Program-made: the position numbers and the translations under genes | NCBI GenBank assembly: GCA_016781485.1 | Contig: JADDQH010000015.1 | Location: 1-45,418 of the forward strand | Length of the DNA: 45,418 nucleotides | Direction of reading: 5' to 3' | From: Chloroflexota bacterium | GTDB lineage: Bacteria; Chloroflexota; Limnocylindria; Limnocylindrales; CSP1-4 | Part shown: in pieces, positions 15,088-23,456 of the stretch | Numbering within the stretch: position 1 is the first letter of the stretch | Layout: each line of letters starts with the position of its first letter | The notes under the pieces: generated by a model | The model's input: the letters and a program-made list of their open reading frames with translations, nothing else | Databases searched by the model: none | What the model was told of the DNA's origin: nothing

Positions 15088-16836
15088 TCAGAAGGCGGGC
15101 CTGGCGAGCGCCTGCACGGTGATGAGGACGCCTGCCGCGAGGACCACGAGCGCACTCAGCAGCGGGATCCCGTCTGACCACCGCGTGATCACCGAGCCCG
15201 TGGGGAGCCGGTCCATGAGCGCGCGGGCGCGGACCAGCAGGACACCGACGCCGACGAGGACGACGGCCATCCCGATGCCGAACACGATGGTGAGGACGAT
15301 CCCGTATGCCGGACGGCCGAGCGCGATCGAGCCGATCAGGAGCAGCAGAGCCGGGATCGATGGGACCAGCCCGCCAGAGAGACCGAGCGCGAACAGGCCG
15401 CGCCAGCTCAGCGCAGCATCGGCGCGCTCGGGGACGTGGCTGTGCCGGATCAGCCCATGGCTGTGCCAGCCGTCGGCCGCCTCGTCGTCGCGCTCGGTCT
15501 CCTCGTGCGTGTGCTCGTGCCGATGCTCGCGCGCGCCGCGCTCGGCGTGGGCATGGTCGTGGTCGTGCTCGCCACCGTGCGCGTCGCCGTGTCCGTGCTC
15601 GTGCCCGTGCTCGCCGGCGTGTGCGTCGCCGTATCCCTGCTCGTGTTCGTGCTCGTGGGTCGCGCGCTGTCTCCGTCGACGCGTCCGCTCGTGCAGCTGG
15701 ATCGCGAGGAGGTAGAGCCCGATCGCAACGACGATCAACCCGGACGCCACGGCGAGCACGGGGAAGAGACGCTCGGGCGGCAGGACGTTCGCGGCGAAGA
15801 CGACCGCGACGCCGAGTGCGAGCACGCCGAGCGTGTGCGAAACAGTGACGGTGAGCCCGAGCCCGAGCGCGTGGCGGGTCGTCCCTCGCGTCCCGACAAG
15901 GTACGCGGCCATCACGGTCTTGCCGTGTCCCGGGGTGAGCGCGTGCCACGCTCCGAGCGCCGCCGCGAGCAGCAACGACCCCACGACGATGGTGGGGGTG
16001 AGCTCCCGGGTCAGGAGGATCCCGAGGATCCCCTGCTCGACGCCGCTGACGCCTCCCGCCGCTCGCCCGGATCCGGGGATCACGAGCGGCGCGTCTGAGT
16101 CGCCGAGCCCCGGGTCTACACCCCGCACGCTCACGGCGGGAGCCGAAGCACCGACATCCTCGTCCGCGTCCGCCTGGGCGGTCACCCGGGCCTCCCTGAC
16201 ATCCAACGGGCTCGTCAGGAGCTCGGGTGGATAGGAGCGGAGCTCATTGCTGCTGTCCTCGGCGGGCACCGTCGAGTCGAGCAGCACTGCGCCCGGGCCC
16301 GGCACGGCGACGATCTCGCGCCAGCCGAGGCGCTCGCGGAAGTTCCCGTGGCGATACTCCACCGACCATCGCTCCGCCTGCCCGATCGACGCCTCGAGGT
16401 CGAGGACGAGACGCAGGGTCGGAAGGCCGGCCTGTCCGACAGGGAAGGAGATCTCGCGTCCCTTCAAGCGAAGCTCCGTCGGGTGCCCATCGACGGACAG
16501 CTGCAGGCCGTCGACCAGGAGCCGTGTCTCCTGCTCCAGGTATGCGTCAACCTCTGACTGGCTGAACTGTCCGTCCCGGTCGCCGTCGATCCGCTGGCGC
16601 TCCGTCACCGTCGGGATCTCCGCCATGTCGACGACGTACCGGACGCGGAGCACATCGCGCCCGATCTCGACGCGGCTGTACTCGTTCACCGTGAAGTTAC
16701 CGAGCGGGTGGGCGCTCGCGGGCTGGGCCGGCAGCAGGAGAAGCAGCGCCGCGGTCAACAGCCCGCTGAGGAGGAGACGCCGGGAGACAGCGCTCCGCGT
16801 GCCCGCCCCGCCCCGCCCCACCGCCGGGCTCGTCAT
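15088..16836 (-). CDS. NicO-family Ni/Co-type transporter with His-rich loop and secreted N-domain
   Basis: A 582-residue protein: signal sequence ending ASAHPLG, an extracytoplasmic domain of about 220 residues with an EF-hand-like DGDRDGQFSQSE loop, then a NicO membrane domain. The membrane part has GAWHALTPGHGKTVMAAYLVG (family His/Gly motif), several further helices, and a charged loop around residues 390-470 with more than 20 histidines (for example HEHGHGDAHGG and HDHDHAHAE). NicO/RcnA proteins export or take up Ni2+/Co2+; His loops buffer metal. Together with TPR and DUF4331 genes upstream in the same direction it forms a probable three-gene unit (10-bp gap to the TPR gene). Metal identity and direction are unproven; the Ni-SOD in this window gives a need for nickel. 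Confidence 0.85.
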   Translation of the reverse strand: MTSPAVGRGGAGTRSAVSRRLLLSGLLTAALLLLLPAQPASAHPLGNFTVNEYSRVEIGRDVLRVRYVVDMAEIPTVTERQRIDGDRDGQFSQSEVDAYLEQETRLLVDGLQLSVDGHPTELRLKGREISFPVGQAGLPTLRLVLDLEASIGQAERWSVEYRHGNFRERLGWREIVAVPGPGAVLLDSTVPAEDSSNELRSYPPELLTSPLDVREARVTAQADADEDVGASAPAVSVRGVDPGLGDSDAPLVIPGSGRAAGGVSGVEQGILGILLTRELTPTIVVGSLLLAAALGAWHALTPGHGKTVMAAYLVGTRGTTRHALGLGLTVTVSHTLGVLALGVAVVFAANVLPPERLFPVLAVASGLIVVAIGLYLLAIQLHERTRRRRQRATHEHEHEQGYGDAHAGEHGHEHGHGDAHGGEHDHDHAHAERGAREHRHEHTHEETERDDEAADGWHSHGLIRHSHVPERADAALSWRGLFALGLSGGLVPSIPALLLLIGSIALGRPAYGIVLTIVFGIGMAVVLVGVGVLLVRARALMDRLPTGSVITRWSDGIPLLSALVVLAAGVLITVQALARPAF

Positions 16837-16846
16837 CGGTCGCGAC

Positions 16847-18277
16847 TTACCCGAGTTCGGCGAGTGCCCGCTTCGCGAGCGGCGCGTGGAGCGGCGAGAA
16901 GTGAGGATTCGTCTGCAGCGCCGCGGAGAGGTATCGCTTCGCGGCTTTGGTCTCGCCCGCCTCGCTGGCGATCATCCCCGCGTGATACAGGAAGAGGGCA
17001 TCCTTCGTCCCGAGGCGGAGTGCCTCCTTGGCGTAGCGCATCGCCTCCTCGAGCCGACCGGCCCGGCGTAGAGCCCAGGCCAGCGTATCGGCGGCCCTGA
17101 CGTTCGGCTGGTCGGCGTACGCGGCGCGTGCCAGCTCCACGGCGGCGGCTGGGTCCGACCCGTGGTCCGCTTCGAACAGTGCGAGCTCGAGGTCCGTGTC
17201 GACGCCGTTCTCCGCGAATAGCTTCTGGATGACACGGACCAGCTCATACGTCTCCGCCGCGTCAGCCGTCCGGCCCGCGGCCTCCTGCGTCTCGCCGAGC
17301 GCGATCACGAACTCCGGCAGCGGGATACGCTCGATCGCCTTCTGGTAGAGCTCGATCGACTCGTCCCAGCGAGCCTGCGCGGCACGCACCCGGGCGAGCC
17401 CTGCCTGCGCAAATACGTAGCCGGGCAGGGCACCGAGCGACGCGTGGTAGGTCCGCTCCGCCGTGCTGAGGTCGCCTTTCTGGAAGAAGAGGTTGCCGAT
17501 CAGCACGCGCACGTATTCGACGTTCTCGACGGCCGGCGCCCCCGATGAGAATGCATCCTTCATCGCGTCGATCGCGCCGTCGAGGTCGCCGTGGAGTTCG
17601 CGTAGGTACGAGACACGACTGTAGGAGCTGATGTTGGGGCGGAGGTCGACCATCGTCTGGATCGTCCGAACCGCCTCCTCGTACATCCCCAGCTCGATCT
17701 GCGCATCCCCGAGCACGCCGTACACGCGCGCCTCGTTCGGCGCGATCCGCTGCGCCTGTTCGCCGAACTTCAGCGCGTCCCTGAACTCGTGCCGCGCGAG
17801 TGCGAGCACGCCCTTCCCGACGATCGCGTCGAGGTTCTTCGCGTCTTGCTTCAGGGCCTCGTCGAACGCCGTCTCGGCCCGGCCGTAGTCGCTCGGATCG
17901 CCCTTCTCGCGCACCCGCTGGAGGTACGCAGCACCGAGCTGCGCGTACGCGTCCGCGTCGTCGGGTCGGTCGCGGACGAGCGTCTCGAGCCGCGCGATCT
18001 CACCCGAGGTGGCGTCGGAGGGCGGGGACGCGGCGCCCGGCTGCGGGGTCGGGCCCGGGATCGCCGTCGCCGCTGACGTCGCAGGCGCCGTTGCCGCCTG
18101 AGCGCCAGGCTCACGCGGCTCAGAGGCACCGAGGGGAGAGGCTGCCACGTGCGTGGTCGAGGCGGCGCCGTCCGGGGCGGCTCCGGTGGCGCAACCGACA
18201 GCCACAAGGGTGACCGATGCCGCGGCGACGAGGAGTCGGGCGCCGACGCCGGCCGTGCGCGGAGAGTGGGGTTTCAT
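16847..18277 (-). CDS. TPR-repeat lipoprotein
   Basis: A 476-residue exported protein with a lipobox (VTLVAVGC, Cys29), an Ala/Pro/Thr-rich linker to about residue 90 and then a solenoid of some nine tetratricopeptide repeats. Recurrent signatures include DAYAQLGAAYLQ, DAIVGKGVLALARHEF, ARVYGVLGDAQIELGMYEEAV and DALFLYHAGMIASEAGETKAAKRYLSAAL. TPRs are protein-binding scaffolds; this one would be tethered to the outer face of the membrane. It lies 10 bp ahead of the NicO gene and 150 bp behind the DUF4331 gene, all leftward. I recall this trio as a repeated neighbourhood in Chloroflexota and Actinobacteria, so a joint function is likely, though unknown. Confidence 0.85.
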   Translation of the reverse strand: MKPHSPRTAGVGARLLVAAASVTLVAVGCATGAAPDGAASTTHVAASPLGASEPREPGAQAATAPATSAATAIPGPTPQPGAASPPSDATSGEIARLETLVRDRPDDADAYAQLGAAYLQRVREKGDPSDYGRAETAFDEALKQDAKNLDAIVGKGVLALARHEFRDALKFGEQAQRIAPNEARVYGVLGDAQIELGMYEEAVRTIQTMVDLRPNISSYSRVSYLRELHGDLDGAIDAMKDAFSSGAPAVENVEYVRVLIGNLFFQKGDLSTAERTYHASLGALPGYVFAQAGLARVRAAQARWDESIELYQKAIERIPLPEFVIALGETQEAAGRTADAAETYELVRVIQKLFAENGVDTDLELALFEADHGSDPAAAVELARAAYADQPNVRAADTLAWALRRAGRLEEAMRYAKEALRLGTKDALFLYHAGMIASEAGETKAAKRYLSAALQTNPHFSPLHAPLAKRALAELG

Positions 18278-18429
18278 ACGTCCGCTGTCCTAAGGTCGTT
18301 GGTGGATCGGAGGATGGTAAGAGGCGAGAGACCCCGGGGATCGCCAACCGACGAGACGGTCGAAGATCCACCGGGGTCCCTGGCCTGGCGCCACGAGCGA
18401 GCCTCGTTGCGCCGAAGAGCCGCTAGTGC

Positions 18430-19959
18430 CTAGCGCGCGAAGCGCGAGACGGAGATCCTCGCGGTCGCCGCAACGGCCGGGGCCGAAGCGGTGCTCGCGC
18501 GGTAACCGGGCGCGGTGGACGAATCCGGCATGTCGCCGCCGCAGGTCTGGTGGTGAGCAGGGTGCTCATAGCCAGCATGTGGGGTGCCGACGTACGGGAA
18601 GCTGTCCAGGAAGGCCACGTCGTTGGCGTCGCAGCCGTCACCGAGCTGGTTGTTCGGGCTCTTGTTCGGAAGATCGAAGTTCTCGGCGAGGAACTCGCCG
18701 TAGCCCTCCGCGATCGCCCGGATCTCGATGTCAACGACGTCGTCCCACAGCCGGCGGCCGTTCGGGAAGCCGGCGAGGTCGCCCGCGAGGACGCCGAGGC
18801 GGGAGGGGTTCTCCGAGGGCGGGATGCCCATGTTCAGACGGAGCAGGTCGGCGATGGGAGTCTCCTCACCGCTCGAGTTCAGCCCGGGGACACCCTGGAA
18901 GAGGATGAGCGCCAGATCCTGGCGACCCTTTTCCTTGACGTCCGCCGTGGCGGGGTACAGCAGGTTGATGAGCGCCGCCAGCTCAGGCTGGAGGCCCGGG
19001 CCCGCGAACTGCTCGTCGTTCGCCGGCTCAGAGCGGTTCCACTGATCCTTGGCGCCGAGCGGCACCACGACCTCGTTGATGAGCGGGTTGGCCAGGCGCG
19101 AGAGCTGGACCATGTCACCCTCGACACTGACGCCTTCCTCGGTCGAGAAGACCTTCGTGTCAGGGCGGCTCGCAGTGGCGTAGACCCCGATGACCGCGTT
19201 GGGCGCGTCCGCAGCCTTGACGTCCTTGCCGTCATTGGTAAGCATCCGCTTCGGGACCTGGATCGCGATCGTGTTCACGTTGAACGACCCGAGCGCGTCC
19301 ACGCCCGGAGCCGCGTCGAGCGGAGCGATGTGGAGCTCGTTGAACGGGCGCAGCCCGCCGAGGTCGAAGATCGACCCCACGTCAGCGAAGAACGGATCGT
19401 CACGCTGACCGGCGAAAACCGTGATCCCGTTGTCGAGTTCCGTGATCGCGGCCTGCGCGAGCGTCTCGTAGTCGGGCGTCGAGCGGGGTCCCACATTGTT
19501 GGGCGGCATCTTGATGTCGGCGCCGATCTCCTCGCCATTCATCGTGACGCTGTACGTCTGGCGAACGTTGAGGTTCTTGTAGTTCTCGCCCGTGACCGTG
19601 TTGGTGTTGTAGAGGAACGTGTTCTCGTTCGCGATCTGGAGATCGGAGAAGTCGAAGTTGAACGTGACGTCCGATTCGGCGTCGCCGTCGTTGTCGACCT
19701 TGATCGAGTACTGGACGTGCGGGTCGAAGAAGTAGAAGTTCGGGCCGCCCGACGGCTCCTGGAAACCGGTGTAGTTCGCGATGAGCGTCACCGTGTCCGG
19801 CTTGTCCGGGCTCACGAACGCATACAGGTCGGTGTTATCGATGCCGGGATCGATCGCCGTCATCGGTGCTTCCCGGTGACTCGCGGCGAAGGCAGGCGTC
19901 GCGGTCGCCGCGAGCATGCCGACGGCCCCGAGGACGCCGAGCTTGTGCTTCATGGACAT
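18430..19959 (-). CDS. DUF4331 secreted protein with MPDSSTAP tail
   Basis: A 509-residue secreted protein of the uncharacterised DUF4331 family: signal peptide ending AFAASHREAP, then the family opening (SHREAPMTAIDPGIDNTDLYAFVSPD), VTLIANY, FYFFDPHVQYSI, the central GQRDDPFFAD and the late RLWDDVVDIEIRAIAEG. The His/Asp-rich mature N-terminus may bind metal, an inference only. The C-terminus contains GGDMPDSSTAP, very like the MPDTATAP sorting-type motif of the surface protein at 21866. Unlike that protein, only a short, weakly hydrophobic basic tail follows. The start ATG 19959 has AGAGGTAA upstream. It is the first gene of the TPR-NicO unit. Confidence 0.88.
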   Translation of the reverse strand: MSMKHKLGVLGAVGMLAATATPAFAASHREAPMTAIDPGIDNTDLYAFVSPDKPDTVTLIANYTGFQEPSGGPNFYFFDPHVQYSIKVDNDGDAESDVTFNFDFSDLQIANENTFLYNTNTVTGENYKNLNVRQTYSVTMNGEEIGADIKMPPNNVGPRSTPDYETLAQAAITELDNGITVFAGQRDDPFFADVGSIFDLGGLRPFNELHIAPLDAAPGVDALGSFNVNTIAIQVPKRMLTNDGKDVKAADAPNAVIGVYATASRPDTKVFSTEEGVSVEGDMVQLSRLANPLINEVVVPLGAKDQWNRSEPANDEQFAGPGLQPELAALINLLYPATADVKEKGRQDLALILFQGVPGLNSSGEETPIADLLRLNMGIPPSENPSRLGVLAGDLAGFPNGRRLWDDVVDIEIRAIAEGYGEFLAENFDLPNKSPNNQLGDGCDANDVAFLDSFPYVGTPHAGYEHPAHHQTCGGDMPDSSTAPGYRASTASAPAVAATARISVSRFAR

Positions 19960-20274
19960 GTTGGCGTGTTACCTCTGTTCGATGGAAAGAGATGAGGGGG
20001 CGCCACACCTGTGGCCCACCGGTGCTCCGGACACTCTTCCTGGTGCCTCCACCTCCTCTCGGGGCCTGACAGGCCACGCTTTCTCGTCACGGCATCAGAT
20101 CCACTTCGCGCGACTGTCACCCTCTCGTACGCGGGCGACTTGTTCGCGGATGACTTTCGCCGTAGAGACTTCGGATCGGGGCCTGAACCGAAACCGGCCG
20201 TCGTCCGAATACGGAGTAGCCGCGGCAGATGGCGAGCGCAGCGCCGCCGCTGCCAGGCGAACGCGGGAGGAACG
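19960..20274. other. Intergenic region between divergent surface genes
   Basis: This 315-bp interval separates the leftward DUF4331 gene and the rightward sortase-like gene and must hold both promoters. I see no convincing -35/-10 pair, repeat or RNA fold in it; the open frames that cross it lack coding character. Confidence 0.4.
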
Positions 20275-21576
20275 GTGGAGATCAGGGGCAGGCACGGGGA
20301 GCGGAGGAGCCGTCCACCCACGCGACTGTTCGCGTTGCTCACGGTCATGGCCGTCTTCGCTGCAGCGTGCGGCTCCTCGGAGCGGAGCCAACCGGCCGCG
20401 GCCCCCGCGTATCCGGGCGAGGCCGCGGTCCGTCCTCGCGACCCCGGCGGCCCTCCTCCGCGTCCGTCCGCCGCCGATGCGCGCGCCACGCCGGCGCAGA
20501 AGTCCCCGCTCATCACGCTCGACATCGGCGGGCCGGGGCTGCTCGACCTCAAGGTGCCGAAGGCAAGTCGGGTGGTGATCGAGGATCTCGGGATCGACCT
20601 GCCGATCGTGTCCTCCGACCTGCAGCCGCCGCCCGCGAACTACCCGCTGTGCGACGTCGCGCAGTACCTGACGCTGTACAAGGATCCCGGACAGGCGGGT
20701 GCGACGTACATCTACGCGCACGCACGCGAGGGGATGTTCCTACCGCTGCTGCGCGAGTCCGAGCGTGCGGATGGCGCGCGTCTCATCGGGCTGCCGGTAA
20801 AGGTCTACGCGAGTGACGCGAAGCTGTACCACTACGAGATCTACAAGGTGGAGCGGCACTCGACGAGCTTCCATCTCGCCGAAGACGTGCCGCCCGGCGA
20901 GCAGCGGTTGATCCTTCAGACGAGCGAAGGACCGAGCGGGACCGTGCCCAAGCTCGTCGTCGCCGCACGCTTCCTGAGGAGCGAGGCCGCCGATCCGAGC
21001 GAGGCGACGCCCGAGCCACGTCCCCGCGACTGCCGACCTGGCGCGGCGCCCTCCGCGACTCCGAGCGCGACGCCCCACGAGAGCGTCGCCGTTGCGAGCC
21101 GAGTCCGGGTCCCTGCCTACGGCATCGACCTGCCCGTCGTCTCCAGCGATCTCGAGGTGCCCGGGAACCGGCCCGACTTCCCACTGTGCGACGTCGCGCA
21201 GTACCTCACGCGATACCGGCAACCGTCGGAGACGGGCACGACGTACATCTACGCACACGCGCGCGAGGGGATGTTCCTGCCGCTCCTCCGCGAGTCATTG
21301 CGCGCGGACGGTGCGGCACTCCTCGGCCAGGAGGCCATCGTCCACACGACGGACGGTGGCGTCCACCGGTACGAGATCTCGCACGTGCAGCGGCACTCGA
21401 CCGATTTCTCGCTCGCGGACATCGTCCCCGCCGGGGAGCGTCGGCTGATCCTCCAGACGAGCGAAGGACCGAGCGGGACAGTACCGAAACTCGTCGTCGT
21501 CGCGCGCTTCCTCGCAAGCGAGACCGGGAGCAAGGCAGAAGCGAACCCGCCCGCTCGCCCGCGCGTCTGCGCGTAG
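20275..21576 (+). CDS. Lipoprotein with two tandem sortase-like domains (catalytic Cys replaced by Ser)
   Basis: The 433-residue lipoprotein (lipobox VFAAAC, Cys32) has a Pro/Ala linker and two copies of a class E/F-type sortase fold at about 100-235 and 277-413. In both copies the sortase His is present (YIYAHAREGMFLPLL, H149 and H328) and a C-terminal Arg is present (ARF, R232 and R411). The usual TLxTC strand instead reads LILQTSEGP, placing Ser217 and Ser396 where catalytic Cys belongs. The only conserved Cys is in LCDVAQYL (C126, C304). The two copies are about 60% alike, so the duplication is not recent. GTG 20275 follows GGGAGG. Whether it transpeptidises, binds peptides or is inert cannot be told from sequence. 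It sits next to a candidate substrate. Confidence 0.83.
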   Translation: MEIRGRHGERRSRPPTRLFALLTVMAVFAAACGSSERSQPAAAPAYPGEAAVRPRDPGGPPPRPSAADARATPAQKSPLITLDIGGPGLLDLKVPKASRVVIEDLGIDLPIVSSDLQPPPANYPLCDVAQYLTLYKDPGQAGATYIYAHAREGMFLPLLRESERADGARLIGLPVKVYASDAKLYHYEIYKVERHSTSFHLAEDVPPGEQRLILQTSEGPSGTVPKLVVAARFLRSEAADPSEATPEPRPRDCRPGAAPSATPSATPHESVAVASRVRVPAYGIDLPVVSSDLEVPGNRPDFPLCDVAQYLTRYRQPSETGTTYIYAHAREGMFLPLLRESLRADGAALLGQEAIVHTTDGGVHRYEISHVQRHSTDFSLADIVPAGERRLILQTSEGPSGTVPKLVVVARFLASETGSKAEANPPARPRVCA

Positions 21577-21579
21577 CGG

Positions 21580-21632
21580 CAGCACGTGTGCGCTCGTCCC
21601 CGCGTCGGTGTGTAGTCGCGCCAGCACGTGTG
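21580..21632. repeat. Direct repeat CAGCACGTGTG, 42 bp apart
   Basis: CAGCACGTGTG occurs at 21580-21590 and 21622-21632, each centred on the palindrome CACGTG. The pair lies between the tandem sortase-like gene and the surface-protein gene and may be a protein-binding site. Confidence 0.35.
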
Positions 21633-21807
21633 GAATATAGTCCGCGCGTCTCCGTGTCGTCGCTCCTCCGCGCCGTCGCCCTCGGTCACGGCTTCCAACC
21701 GGAGACGCATGACGGTTGCGCGGCCATGAGCGTCTGCTCGCCGCGCGGCGCGTAACGGTTCTGCAAGCCCCCTTCTCCCGATGGTCATCCACCTCGCCGC
21801 TCGCCGC

Positions 21808-21819
21808 GAATATATATTC
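21808..21819 (+). promoter_or_regulatory. A+T palindrome GAATATATATTC, likely promoter core
   Basis: This perfect 12-bp palindrome is one of the longest all-A/T runs in a very GC-rich neighbourhood. It contains TATATT (21813-21818) and lies about 47 nt before the GTG of the surface-protein gene. It is probably its -10 region. A short hairpin (GCGCG/CGCGC) follows in the predicted leader. Confidence 0.45.
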
Positions 21820-21865
21820 AGAAAGCGCGCAAAGAAGACGCGCGAAACATGCAGGAGGAACTCCC

Positions 21866-22654
21866 GTGAGGAGACTCTCTCTGACGGCCCTCGCAGCGAT
21901 CGGGCTGCTGACGGCCGGGGCAGCACCGGCCTTTGCCGCGGAAGGCGGCGAGGGCGGCACGGTGATGATCATGAAGCACGCCTGTACAGAGCAGGACGTC
22001 CAGTCCGAGGCGGACTTCAAGGCGATCGAGGCACAGGCCAAGGGCGACCGGATCGTCGCTCTGGCGCTGACCGTCCTCGCCTGCCCGACGACCGTCCTCC
22101 CCGACGACGCCGAGGGGCAGATCGGCGCGGTGAAGAACGAGCCGCGCGAGTTCGACTTCACGATCACAGACGCGGACGGCAACGAGTTCACGCTCGAGGA
22201 TGCCGAGTTCATGCCGCAGAAGGTCTCTGAGGCAGACGTCCAGCGCGACCTGAACGGCGATGGCGAGTTCTCGAAGGAGGTCTCCCTCGACACCTCGCAC
22301 TACAAGTTCACCGGTCTCGCCGTCGGTGAGGTGAAGATCCACGAGACGAGCGAGCCGGAGGGCTTCCGCTTCGGGACATTTCGGCTGACCCCGCCGGAGC
22401 TGCAGAAGGGCAGCGACGACCAGGCCACGGGCGCGGAGATCACCGGCAACGCCATGATCACCGCGGACCTGTCGGGCGATCCTGACAATCAGGTCATGCT
22501 CCACATCTACAACTTCGAGGGCGAGATGCCCGATACGGCCACGGCGCCGGTCGGCACCGACGCTCCCGCCTCGGCACCCGTCGCCCTGCTTGGCCTCTTC
22601 GGCCTCACGGGCGCGCTCGCCGCGGCGTACGTGATGCGTCGCCGCATCGCGTAA
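21866..22654 (+). CDS. Cell-surface protein with MPDTA sorting-type signal
   Basis: A 262-residue protein with a signal peptide (LTALAAIGLLTAGAAPAFAA), an acidic ectodomain, and a C-terminal anchor: MPDTATAP, about 15 residues of spacer, the hydrophobic helix VALLGLFGLTGALAAAYV and the basic tail MRRRIA. This motif-helix-basic layout is that of a sortase substrate, with MPDTA in place of LPxTG. The ectodomain looks beta-rich; it has two cysteines (KHACTE and VLACPT) and one DLNGDGEF calcium-like loop. I recall similar ectodomains near sortases as pilin/adhesin-like, but the function is unknown. GTG 21866 is set by AGGAGGAA just upstream. It lies between two sortase-like genes and has its own terminator. 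Confidence 0.78.
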   Translation: MRRLSLTALAAIGLLTAGAAPAFAAEGGEGGTVMIMKHACTEQDVQSEADFKAIEAQAKGDRIVALALTVLACPTTVLPDDAEGQIGAVKNEPREFDFTITDADGNEFTLEDAEFMPQKVSEADVQRDLNGDGEFSKEVSLDTSHYKFTGLAVGEVKIHETSEPEGFRFGTFRLTPPELQKGSDDQATGAEITGNAMITADLSGDPDNQVMLHIYNFEGEMPDTATAPVGTDAPASAPVALLGLFGLTGALAAAYVMRRRIA

Positions 22655-22675
22655 CCACGTTCCTCCCCGTACTCG

Positions 22676-22709
22676 AAGAGGCACCGCATCCTGCGGTGCC
22701 TCTTCCTTT
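22676..22709 (+). terminator. Strong intrinsic terminator
   Basis: AAGAGGCACCGCA (22676-22688) pairs perfectly over 13 bp with TGCGGTGCCTCTT (22692-22704) around a 3-nt loop and runs into TTCCTTT. It closes the surface-protein transcript just before the third sortase-like gene. The A-rich 5' arm would also allow some leftward termination. Confidence 0.88.
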
Positions 22710-22718
22710 ACCCCTCAG

Positions 22719-23447
22719 ATGAGTCACCTGACCCGGCTATCGACGCTCCTGCTCCTGGCGGCGGCGTCGATCTCGTGCTCCCCAGCGTCGACGGGCACGA
22801 TGGGCGCGAGCAGCGGACGCGTGACGCCGACGGCGGCTCGACCGGTAGAACGGGCCGTCGTCGCTTCAGGCTCGCCTTCTTCGAGCCCGTCCGCGACGCC
22901 AGAGGTGGGCCGAGCTGGCCCGACCCTCCCCCCTGCGCTCCCGCCGCCTTCGCATGAGGCACCGCCGACTCGGATCGTCGTTCGAGATCTCGAGATCGAC
23001 CTGCCGGTCGTGTCCGGCGATCTGGAGGTCCCGGGAAACCCGCGCGGATATCCGCTGTGCGATGTCGCGCAGTACCTCACGCGATACGTCGATCCCGGGG
23101 AACCCGGTACGACCTACATCTACGGCCACGCGCGGGAGGGGATGTTCCTACCCCTCTTCGAGGCCTCGCTACGCGAGCGCGGGCGGTCGCTCATCGGTCT
23201 TCGCGTCCAGGTGTACACGGCGTCGCCCGCCGTCCATGAATACGAGATCTCCCGGGTCGAGCCACATGTCTACGACTTCGAGTCGGCCGAGAACGTGCCG
23301 CCCGGACAGCACCAGCTCATCCTTCAGACGAGCGAGGGCCCGGAAGGGACGCCGAACAAGCTCGTTGTGCTTGCCCGCCCCGTTGCGTCGCCACGCGCCG
23401 ATGCGGCCGAGGCAACGCCCTCGGCACGCCCTCGGGTCTGCGCCTGA
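22719..23447 (+). CDS. Lipoprotein with single sortase-like domain (Ser in place of Cys)
   Basis: A 242-residue lipoprotein (lipobox LLAAASISC, Cys20) with a Ser/Thr/Pro linker and one sortase-like domain from about residue 87. The domain copies the landmarks of the tandem protein upstream: DLEIDLPVVSGDLEVPG, YPLCDVAQYLTRY, TTYIYGHAREGMFLPLF with the His, YEISRVE, and LILQTSEGP with Ser where sortases have Cys, followed by KLVVLAR. It ends in the same PSARPRVCA tail as its neighbour, so the genes are paralogues. The ATG lies 10 bp beyond the terminator and no clear ribosome site is seen. Its 3' end is 9 bp from the convergent DUF2231 gene. Confidence 0.82.
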   Translation: MSHLTRLSTLLLLAAASISCSPASTGTMGASSGRVTPTAARPVERAVVASGSPSSSPSATPEVGRAGPTLPPALPPPSHEAPPTRIVVRDLEIDLPVVSGDLEVPGNPRGYPLCDVAQYLTRYVDPGEPGTTYIYGHAREGMFLPLFEASLRERGRSLIGLRVQVYTASPAVHEYEISRVEPHVYDFESAENVPPGQHQLILQTSEGPEGTPNKLVVLARPVASPRADAAEATPSARPRVCA

Positions 23448-23456
23448 CGTTCCCTT

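Noticed and set aside
15480-15670. A DNA tandem repeat or CRISPR-like array
   Set aside because: The periodic GTGCTCGTG-type pattern is the codon pattern of the His-rich loop (HEHGHGDAH), with no fixed repeat length or spacers.
15306-15848. Arg-rich rightward open frame within the His-loop region
   Set aside because: It arises from the repetitive His/Glu codons of the NicO loop read on the opposite strand.
18550-19995. 481-codon rightward open frame antisense to the DUF4331 gene
   Set aside because: It is a mirror of the real gene with Val/Arg/Asp bias and no recognisable motif.
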